Made by a program: the position numbers and the translations under genes
Assembly (NCBI GenBank): GCA_019775845.1
Contig: JADQAV010000006.1
Coordinates: 10,744-53,799 of the forward strand
Direction of reading: 5' to 3'
Source of the DNA: Myrmaecium sp. VS I D KN 1
Lineage: Eukaryota > Ascomycota > Dothideomycetes > Valsariales > Valsariaceae
Length of the DNA stretch: 43,056 bases
Notes under the pieces: generated by a model
Told to the model about the DNA's origin: nothing
Databases searched by the model: none
Seen by the model: the letters and a program-made list of their open reading frames with translations, nothing else
Shown here: positions 1-10,400 of the stretch, piece by piece
Layout of the letters: every line of letters starts with the position of its first letter
Numbering within the stretch: the first letter of the stretch is position 1

Positions 1-125
1 TTTTATTAGATTTTTTTTTCTTTTTTATTAGACTTTTTTTTTCTTCTTTTTTAGACTTTTAATTAATAAAAAAAAAGAATAATTAATTAAAAAAAAAGTC
101 TAATAAAAAAGAAGAATAAAAAGAT
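1..125. repeat. T-tract/A-tract inverted repeat
   Basis: The stretch holds long T runs broken by TTAGAC, then mirrored A runs broken by GTCTAA. The arm at about 20-43 (CTTTTTTATTAGAC followed by Ts) is the reverse complement of about 92-114, with AATTAATTA-type sequence between them. It would fold into a long hairpin. It lies in the 3' part of cox1 intron 9, beyond the ORF stop. A similar hairpin lies at 6795-6885. Confidence 0.7.
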
Positions 126-285
126 TTAAAAATTAACGAGCCGACCTATTGAATATAGGCTACCTTTATAAGAATACAGGTATATACTAAAGTATATTAC
201 CATGTTGTACATAATAGTTTATACTTAGCTACAATAAAACTAAATAAAAGAAAAATATCTTTCATGTAAAAAAAAGAAATTTAGA

Positions 286-1458
286 TTAAATTTCTTGCGT
301 GATTGTCTCTGAGGATCCTTTTTTTGCTATACTTATAATTCTCTTTATACCTTTTTCCTGTAAATGTTTACCATCTTTAATATAAATATACACTTTTCTA
401 AATTTAAGAAAATCTTTATATTTATCTGCAAATAAATTATATTTATCGAAATACTTAATTAAATTCGCAGCATTAATAAGATCTGTACTACTATAATATC
501 ATATGTTAGAGGTGTTATTACTAATATTACCTTTTTTAAAAATACCGTGTATAAGGCATAAAGGAAATTTATCGTTATATTTTAGAGAAAAAAGTAATAA
601 TACACAAAAATCTCCTACTATCACCCTTTCTGCTTGTTCAAATAAACTTTGTTGACGTTCAGTAATATCCTTTTTAGCGTCACTGTTAGCATCAGTGTTA
701 GCGCCAGTATTAGCGTCAATGTTAGCATCAGTGTTAGCGTCACTATTAGCGTCATTATTAGCGTTATTTTTTGCGGTTAATATTCTAAAACTCCCAATAA
801 CTTGAGTAAAACCGGCTAACCAATAATTATCTAAGGTTATTCTGTTTAAAGGTTCTTTTAGAGTAATATTATAATTTTCACTAAATTTAAAAAATTGCTT
901 ATGTTTATAAGTAGTTACAATTTTACCATTTATTAAAGATAATATTTTCTTTATACCTTCGGTATGATTACATGTGTATTTTAAATTATTAAGATCTTTG
1001 TAAACTTTACCATATCCTATTTGTTTTTTTATTAAGTAAGCTAATGAAACATCTTTTTTAGAAAAAATAATATTTATTTTATTGTTATCAAATGAACCGC
1101 TTCCCTCTATTAAACCGGCTAAAAAAAAACCTAAATCTTTTTCTGAGAGATCAGATTTATGTTTTGGAACATGTTCAGATATTAAAGGTAAATTATTAAA
1201 TTTATTATAAGTATTTTTAACAATAGGAGTAGTTTTTCTTATTTTTTTTTTTTCAGATTTTTTTTTTTGTACTTTATTGTTTAATACAAAAAAAAAAATA
1301 CAAAAGTATAAAAAACTACCTAAGTTTCCTGCTGATTGTCCTTTTAGATAATACTGCAATAAATAGATTGTTCCGACCATAGTTAATAAGGGTGGACTAT
1401 TTATAAAGGAGTTTCCAGCATATAGCAAGATTTTTTCCGTGAACACAAAAACATATTT
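286..1458 (-). CDS. LAGLIDADG ORF of cox1-i9, altered catalytic motifs
   Basis: This frame continues from cox1 exon 9 and stops at TAA 286-288 (390 codons inside the intron, using TGA as Trp at about 484). Two LAGLIDADG motifs are recognisable: LAGLIEGSGSF near residue 125 of the frame, and WLAGFTQVIGSF near residue 225. At the eighth motif position, where active enzymes carry Asp or Glu, these have Ser and Ile, so cleavage activity is doubtful and a maturase-only or decaying protein is likelier. Just after the second motif lies a low-complexity run of Asp-Ala-Asn tetrapeptides coded by a 12-nt minisatellite. The C-terminus (KYKDFLKF...KDGKHLQEKGIKRI) is the usual end of the family. The GGATCCTCAGAGAC R element of the intron is translated inside the last codons. 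Confidence 0.82.
677..772 (-). repeat. 12-nt minisatellite inside the cox1-i9 ORF
   Basis: About eight copies of a 12-nt unit, GTTAGCGTCACT-like on the + strand, encode alternating Asn/Thr/Ser-Asp-Ala-Asn. The copies differ at the third base of each unit and keep the reading frame. Confidence 0.85.
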
Positions 1459-4400
1459 ATCCACGTCTAAACCTACTGTGTACATGTGATGCAAAGGGTA
1501 AAAACCCTTGTGGACTATATCTTCATCTTTTAATTAAGCTTATCACCAATTTTTTTTGTAACACTGGTAATTAAATTAACTTCTTTACTTAGCTTTCTAA
1601 TTTCGCTAAGTCCTTCTTCTGTAAGATGAGCCTGATTTTTTACTAACTCATAAACTGCTACTCATTTGTCAAAAGATTCTTGTTTTTTACTTTTTAATCT
1701 GAACCTATTCAAATATTCAATGATAAGTGGCGCTTTAACAAAGGAATTACTCTCTATTCTATGCATAGTGCCAAGAGTTCCTTTTTTAAGCTTTCTGTGA
1801 GTTAAAAACAGATTTAATTGATCTTTTATAAAAAGCATATTATCCAAACTATCTTTTTGGTCAATCATAAATCTTAATTTAACTTGATAACCTAAAGTCA
1901 TAGCTTTTCTTTTAAAAAGTGTAACATTAAAACAACCTTCTGCATCTATAAATCCAGATAATCAACTATTATTCAAAAATGGAAGAACATTGTTGTTTAT
2001 TTGTTCTATTTGATGAGTATCTAATCATTTTTTTACTTGGACTTTTCTTTTATCTAAGACCAAATTACCATTAAATAAGGCTATTAGAACAAGTATATCT
2101 TTTTTATCGTCAACACGGTAACGACTAAAAGGACCATATGTTCTAACTCTTCCTATACCTAAAGTTTCATGTACATGATTTAGTATTGCAGTTTCTTTTT
2201 GAGTTAGTACAAAAAAAAGACGTTTGTCTTTTCCAGTAAGAAAAGCTCCATCACCTTCAGAAAACCCAATAAATCAAGTTAATCAATCGTCAGATATTTC
2301 ATCAGATTTTTTTCCTGATATCTTTCTATAATTGTCAAAATTAAAAGATGTTTCGCGTGTAGTCTCTGAGGGGCTCTTGTCAGCTTTTATGTCATATGTT
2401 GTTGAATTTACCAATAAAACAGAAGAAGACATAAAACTAAGATTCCCTGCGGATTGAGCATAGCCAATAAGATTTTCACTATTAAAAGTACTTACAGGCA
2501 CTAAGCTATTCCAGCATACAGCGAAATTTATTACCTTATAGTCACCTATGAGGAAAGCCAGCACTTGACTTCAAACTACAAATCCTAACACTCCAATAGA
2601 CATCATGGCATACACCATACCAAGATATCCGAACACACTTTTGTTAGAGCTAGCTGATATTGTAGTACTTATTATACCAAATCCTGGTATAATTAATATA
2701 TAACAAGAAATTTGATTAACCAAATAGTTATTACTAAATAATAATCTATTTTAATTAATACTCAAGAATTTAACATCCTTGTTAGGATTTTATCTTAAAC
2801 TGCAGTATCACTTAATCTGTTCATTGTACTTTTTAATTTAATAATTTTTTCAAATCCATCTTTATTTAAATGATCTTTATTTTGAATTATTAAATAAGCT
2901 TTTCTTCATTTTAAATAATTAACATGTTTACTAGATAACAGATGAAAGTAATCTAAATAATTAATAACATTTTTAGCTGAACCAAAACTAGTTGAACTGT
3001 AATAATAGGTATCTTGGCTTTTTCTATAACCAATATTACCCCCTAAAAAGTCCTTAATTAATAATAAAATAGTATCTTTTTTTTGATCTATTTGAAAATT
3101 TAATCTAACTTCAACTTTATTCCTACGATTAATTATTTTTATTTGAAAACTAGCATCAGCATCAGAAAACCCGGCTAATCAATGGTTTTTTAAATCTTTA
3201 TCTGTATTTAATTTTAAACTAATTGTTTTTTTAAATCCAGCATACTTATCATGATTTAATATATTATTAGTTATTTGATTAAACTTAGTTTCTGTTCTAA
3301 TTTTACCATTTATTAAATTAATTACTTTTTCCAAACCTTCTCTAGCAGCTACAACTAAAAGAAAAGCATTTTTATCTTTAACTTTTTTAACACTTCCAAA
3401 ACCTAAACGTTCTTTTATATAATAGGCTAAAGAAACATCTGATGAATGAAATACAATAACTAATTGTTGTTTACTACTAAAATGACCATCACCATCTATT
3501 AAACCTGCCAAATAGTGCCCAAATTGATTACCACTGACTGGCTTTAAATGTTTAGGTACATGAACAGAAACTGGTTTTACATTTTCTGAGTTAACTGCAG
3601 TTTCGTTGCGTAAAATCTCTGAGGTTCTATTTTTAATGTAAAAAATATTACCTGCTGATAAACTTCATTGTTTTAACTTTATTACTATGTCATTTAAGAT
3701 GTAGTATTTAAAACTAATTATCGAAGTAGTCCCAGCAAATAGCAACGTCAAGAAGCCTATATATTTAACCTCAGGATGACCGAAGAATCCATTTCTTCAA
3801 ATTTAACTTATCATTAGCAAAGCTAATGCTCTCATATTAAACCCAGGTACCGGAAGCATAAACTCCGGGCTTGTGCATTACATTGAGATAATTCAATACA
3901 ATGGAAGAAACCGACTGTACATTAAGCATCATTTCAGACACCTACCAGTGAACCAGTCTGTAGCGGTCACTTAAATAACCGACGGTCTTTAAATGAGAAA
4001 TTTATTAACCGTTAACACTAGTATCGCTAATGTTTATACTAACTTTTCCTTATATCATATGATTGTGTTAAACCTATAAACTATTATATAAGTTTAATAC
4101 TTAAGAGTTGCAAGTAGTAACAACTAAACATTAACTAAGTCTATGGTATATTGATAGACCAATATTAGCTCTTTCAGATCTTATATCCTTTTACATCTGT
4201 CTTTAGAGCTTCATAACTTATCATCTTTATACGTTAAACCATGACTTTTTTTCCCATTATATTTAAAGAATATTAGATTTATTTATCATTCTTGCTTTTT
4301 CAATCATTTCCAATCTTTTGGATTTGTCTAGATGATTTTGATTAACAAGATCTTTATAGACTTCTTTTCATAAAGTATAAGACAGAGATTTTTTAGTATA

Positions 4401-7400
4401 TAAAGTATATTTGTCAAAATAAGGAAAAATATTTTGACAATTTTTTACTCCTCCTATACGATATTCATATACATTTTCTACTGTATGTTTTGAAACTATA
4501 CCGCTTTTAAATAATAAACATAAATGTTCTAATATTTTTACATTAACTTCTCCTTTTTGTGATATATTAAAATTAAAACTAAATCCTTTTTTTTCTCCGA
4601 TTGAACAAGTAAAACAACCTTCTCCGTCTGTAAAACCTGCCAATCAACTGTTATTTAAGCTAGGTAAGATAATATTATTTTTAATTACTACAGGATCTAA
4701 TCTAATTTTACCTTTAGTAGCTCAACTATTAAATCCTTTAATAAAGCTAGAAAGTTTTTCTTGTCTACTGGGTAAAACAATATTACCATTAAATATACTA
4801 ATTAAAATATCTATTTCTCTCTTACTTTGTGTTACATATCTACTAGTATTTACAGACTGAGCTATAACCTTACCGAACCCTAAAGTTTCTTGTATAAAAT
4901 GTAAAACCTTAAGATCGCTTGTACTTTGTGTAATTACAAAAACTAAATCACCTCTATTATTTACAATAAAAGACCCTTCACCTTCAGTAAATCCAATAAA
5001 TCATGTTAAGAAATTACGCGAGGGGGAAGATTTATTAGGTAAATAAGCTTTATGTTTTTCATAAAATAAAGAAAAAATAAAGTCACAATTTAAAGAAGAA
5101 AAGTTCAGTTTATTTAATTTATCCTTAAAAGCTAAGTTAACACTAAATAATGTAACTATTGGAAACAATGTTAAAAATAAATAATATTCTTTAAATATAT
5201 TTTTCGAGAAAAGATGTTGATATAATATAGGATCACCACCACCTGCAGCTTCAAAGAATGAAGTATTAAAGTTACGGTCTGTTAAAACCATAGTAATACC
5301 CAAATTAATCTTAATCTACTAGACTAGGTCTCATGACAAAAAAGTCTCAAAAATAAAATTATTTAAGGTAGATATTCAATACGTTATCGTATTGTTGGGA
5401 CTATATCTTACTTGTATAAGTTATAAAAATTACCTAAATGATCTCAATTAAATTCTGTTCTTTTATTATTCATATTTGATTTTATTTCAATTATAGCTTT
5501 TATAGATTCAGGATCAGTATGCTTTTTATTTTCAAAAAATGTTAACACTTTTCTTCAATCTTTATAATTTAAATATTTACTTGAAAATAAAGGATTCTTT
5601 TCTAAATAATCTACTAATATTAAGTTTCCAGTTAAATTTGTAGTTCTTACCCTGTATTCAGGTTTAGGTTTATTACCTCTAATTTCTTTAACAGTAGTAG
5701 ATAAAAAATCTGCTATTAAACTTAAATATTCAAAATTATTTTCATTATTATGATCATTTTGCCTTTGAGTTAATTCAAATTTACATTCCATTTTAGGGTA
5801 TTTGGAAACAGTAGTAGTTCTCACTGAAAAGTGTCCGTCCGCATCGATAAATCCTGCTAATCAACTATTAGAATTTATATTGCTTTTATCCTTTATTTTT
5901 TTTTCTATGTTTAAATTAAACTTGATATTTAAATAATCTAATAATCTATGTAAAGCTTGAATTTTGGGTGTTCTCATATAACCATTTATTATATTAGCTA
6001 TAAGAATTATACCTTCATAATTATTAATTGTTAATATATAAGCATTAACACCTTTTTTTCTAGATATTGACCCATGACCTAATTTTAATTGCATTATTAA
6101 AGCTAATGGAAGATCTCTTAAATCAAAGACTATTTGTATTGAGGGGTAATTTAATTTACCTTTAGCAGATCTTTCTGCTTTAGGAACTATTATTGTACCG
6201 TCTCCTTCTATTAGTCCTGCTAAATAAGAAGCAAATCTAAAATCAAAATTATTATTTTTTATATTAGCATTAAAAGAATCAGAAAATAATCTTTTATTCA
6301 AATAAGGTAAAAAACATACAAGTTTTGGCGAGTAGTCTCTGAGGATCCTTAATAAATTAAAGTTTGTTAAGTTTCCTGCTGATAAAGATATAAAAAAATT
6401 AAATATCTCTTCCCAGCATATAGCCAAATATAAAGCTGGCAGTACGCTACCAGCTAAAACAGGTAATGATAATAAAAGTAAAACAGCTGTAATTACAACA
6501 GCTCAACCAAATAAAGCTAATTTGTGAAGTCTTATACCAGGACTTCTCATATTTAATATTGTAGTTATGAAATTCATAGCTCCTAAAAGAGAACTTATAC
6601 CAGATATATGTAATCCAAATATAGCTAAATCTACACTTGGACCACTATGACTTTGTATACCGGATAAAGGAGGGTAACAATTATGTTGGTAATCTCATTT
6701 TATAATATATAAAACTATCATTACGCTCAATAAATTTATTTATTGTTCGGACTATACCATTATCTTCTCACGATATACATTTTTTGTATTTTTAATGTTT
6801 TTTATTTATTTTTTTTTTTTTTATTTTAGACTTTTTTTTTAATTAATTAAAAAAAAAAGAATAAAATAAAAAAAAAAATAATGCAAAAAGTTTAAACAAT
6901 TTAGGATTTAGTTTAAGGGGATATTTCTAAAAGTTTAACTCTAAGTTTTCTAACTATATCTCTTATTTCTTTTAGTTTATTAAAATTTCCTTTATGTTTA
7001 ACATAAGATCTAGCTCATATTCGATACTCTACAGATTTCATCCCCTTCATCGTGTTTTGAAAATAACTAATTATGTTTTCAATTGCTCTAGAATTAGTAG
7101 TATCTAATATATAATGATTATGATTAGTTTTTAATTTTACTTTTGTAGGTATATGTAAAATTAAACGGATACCCTCTAAAACAATACTATCTAACTTTTG
7201 AGTTAGACCAAATCCGTGGACTATTCTGTTTGAGTTTTTTGAAACTAAATAAAAACTACCTTCAGCCTCTATAAACCCAACTAATCAAGCCTTAGTCATT
7301 ATACCTTTAAGGTCATTTACACTCTTTAATGGTAATAACGCAATATTTCAGCAAGGGGCTATGTAGTTTTCAGGTAATACACTATTTTTAAGTAAAAAAA

Positions 7401-10400
7401 GAGCTTTATCCTTTTCTTCTTTAGTTAAGTTTGTATCTTCTAATATATAATAAGCTTTTTTTAACTTATCATAATTATACATCTTACTTGTTAATAAAGG
7501 ATAACTATCAAATATAGGAAATATAACCTTTTCAAGTTTTTTTCGATCTCTAATAAAAAATTGCCCTTTTGTACCGTCTTTAGTTACAGATCCACAACCT
7601 AATTCTTTTTTAATATAATAAAGTAATCTAAGATTATATCTAGATTGAGCTATTTTAAATATTAAACTTCATTTGTTGTTTTGACGTGCGATGGTAAAAG
7701 TACCGTCCCCATCTGTAACTCCCACTAATCATTGTTTAAATCAATTTTTATCGTGTTTATGAAGATACTCTTCGTTTAGTCTCTGATGAGTTGAATAATA
7801 TCTATTATTAACTCAGGCGCATTGTCTCCTTGCAATAAACATTTTTACATATCTTAAATAGCTAACTATTATAATAGTTATAACTAAGATTAAAGATGAG
7901 TAGTTTATAACGTGTGATTCACTTATCACTTGAAGAGTTTCACGCAGCGAGAAGAGTTTTATTGCTTCTGAGTCACCTCAGAACAACTCCCTACCCATAT
8001 TGAGAGTTCAACCTGTCGGTAAAAAAAATAGATTTTTCCCATCTCATTATTGTTAACCCTAATTACATTTAACAGTAAAAACTGTTTAATGAATCTCAAT
8101 TAAATTGAGTTCTTTTAGTATTCATGCTGTTTTTTAGGAAAATTAATTTAGATGTACCCTCAATAGTTTTATACTCTCTAGATAATCTTATACGATGAAA
8201 TTCACGTCAATTTAAGAAATCTTGATGTTTAGAGCTAAATAAAGGATAGATTGATAAATAATTTATTAAAAGATCACAAGAAGTTTTTTTAGTTGTTCTA
8301 ACCTCATAGGCTAATTCAACATAATCCCCCTTAGTCCTTTTAATTTGACTGACGGTTTTTACGTCAAGAAATTCTCTAATTTTATCCATTATTTGGAAAT
8401 TAGAATTATTTTCTTTTGGTATTTCAAAAGTAATTTTATACAATTGTTTTTGAGAAACTCTCATATAACTTTTTACTCCTTCTGTTATACCTTTTGAATT
8501 TAGATCGAAGCCACAATAAAAATTACCGTCAGCTTCAATAAAACCAGTTAATCAAGGGTTATTCCCCAATGAACTGTTATCTAAACCTAATTTAACTATT
8601 TTAGATTTTTCATCTAATCTAGCATTTAATCAATCAATTAATCTATGAAGAGCCTCTATTTTAGGCGTTCTCATTTTTCCATTAAGAAGTACAGCAATCT
8701 TTTTTATTGAATTTAAATCTTGAAATAGAAGATTTAAATATTTTGAATTTTTAGGATGCACCAGAGTACCACCGCCTATAACTTGTTTAATTTTTATTGC
8801 TAATGGTGCATCTTTATCTACAAAAGTGATTTTTACTATAGGGTATAACAATTTACCTTTTTGATTTCTAATTGTTTTAGGTACAATTATAGATCCATCA
8901 CCCTCGATCAATCCTGCTAAATAATGACCCAATAAATTATCATTATTAGATGATGAGTGATATTGACGACGTTTAAAGGAAGATTTCGATATTTTACCTA
9001 ATACATCCTTCACTATTAAAGTAAAATATAGTCTATTTATATTTATATTTTCATATAAAGTTGGACTATATCTTTCACCTATAAGGTGTATCACGTATAG
9101 TCTCTGAGGACTCAAAAAGATAATTATAAATCTATTGATTTCCTGCTGATTTTCCTTTATATTATTTAATTATTATTTTAGGGTTTTCCAGCATATAGTG
9201 ATAATCATTATAGTAATTACTTACTACTCGGGCACAGGATTTTAGTACCCGCTCCATTTTCTATTCCACTAGCAAATAGAAATAAAATTAAACTAGGTGG
9301 TAAAAGTCAGAAACTTATATTATTAAGTCTAGGGAATCTTTAATCATTTGACTAACTAGTCAAACCTTACTTAAGAAGTAGTTTCCTACCCGAATGGACT
9401 ATGTCTTCACCCTTATTATATAAAATAAGGGGCTTCGCGTGTAGTCTCTGAGGATCCTACTCATAATTTAACTTGGAGTAAATTATTTTGGTTTCCTGCA
9501 TATTCTTCCCATGTATACATAAGTGTTACGACTAATTCAGTTGAAAATACAACTTTAGAAGTTTATAACTCCAATTAGGTGTCTATGTATCCGTTAACTG
9601 GAAAAATAATTCCAAATTCGAGAGATTCCATGCTTATAGCGAAGTAATAATTAAAGAGTTTACACTCTTTAACGGCATTCCCCTTGGTTCAAGATTTAAA
9701 TATAAAAATATAGTAATAATTATAGAGATAATACATTTAAGTGATCTCAAGTAAAGTGAGTTCTTTGTCTATTCATACCATTTCTTACAGATTCTGTTTT
9801 ATCAATACCTTTTTCTGTATAATGTTTGTTTTCAAACATTAGTAAGACTATTTCCTTTCAATCCTTATAATCTAAATACTTACTTGAAAATAATGGATAT
9901 TTTTCTAGATAATTTACTATTATATCTAGAGACATTCTACTTGAAGCTGTTAAAGTATAATATTCATTTCCTGTAGACTTCTGTTTTCTAGTTAACAATG
10001 CACAGTTAAGGAAATTAGATATATCAGTTAAAACCTTTGAATAACTTCGACCTTCGGTCGAAGGATCTAACATTCTTTGCTCAATTCTTAATCTGCAAGA
10101 TATCTTTCTTTTCTTTGCACCATTTTCTAGTTTAGTATGTTGCACAGAAAAACTACCATCTGAATCTATGAATCCACTTAATCAACCATCTTCAGATAAA
10201 GAACTATTTTTCAAGGGCAATTTCGTTATATTTGCTAAATGATTTTTGTTTAATCAGTCTATTAAACCATGAAGTTGATGTATTTTTGGTGTTCTTAATT
10301 CACCATTTAATAAATGAACTAATTTCTTCAAACCTGTAACAGGTGAAACAACTAACACACAAGCATTATCTTGTTTTTTATATCTTATAAATCCTGATCC

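Larger units (their letters stand above)
1..1458 (-). other. group I intron cox1-i9, 3' end outside the window
   Basis: The intron starts after the exon codon GAT (1461-1459) in the block GLDVD. P-like (1414-1429, ATATGCTGGAAA) and Q-like (1327-1341, AATCAGCAGG) core elements come early, and an R-like element (296-318, CCTCAGAGAC) follows near the ORF end. No S element (AAGATATAGTCC type) and no following cox1 exon (TRAYFTAA) is visible, so the intron continues past position 1. From 285 down to 126 I see only AT-rich intron sequence. Confidence 0.8.
6678..8002 (-). other. group I intron cox1-i4
   Basis: It follows the 14-nt exon 4 (ACAGGTTGAACTCT) and ends with G at 6678 before TTACCCTCC. 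An S-like element (GGTATAGTCCG, 6748-6766) lies near the 3' end; the usual P/Q/R strings are not evident, so it belongs to another subgroup. Between the ORF stop and S sits a T/A-tract hairpin. Confidence 0.78.
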
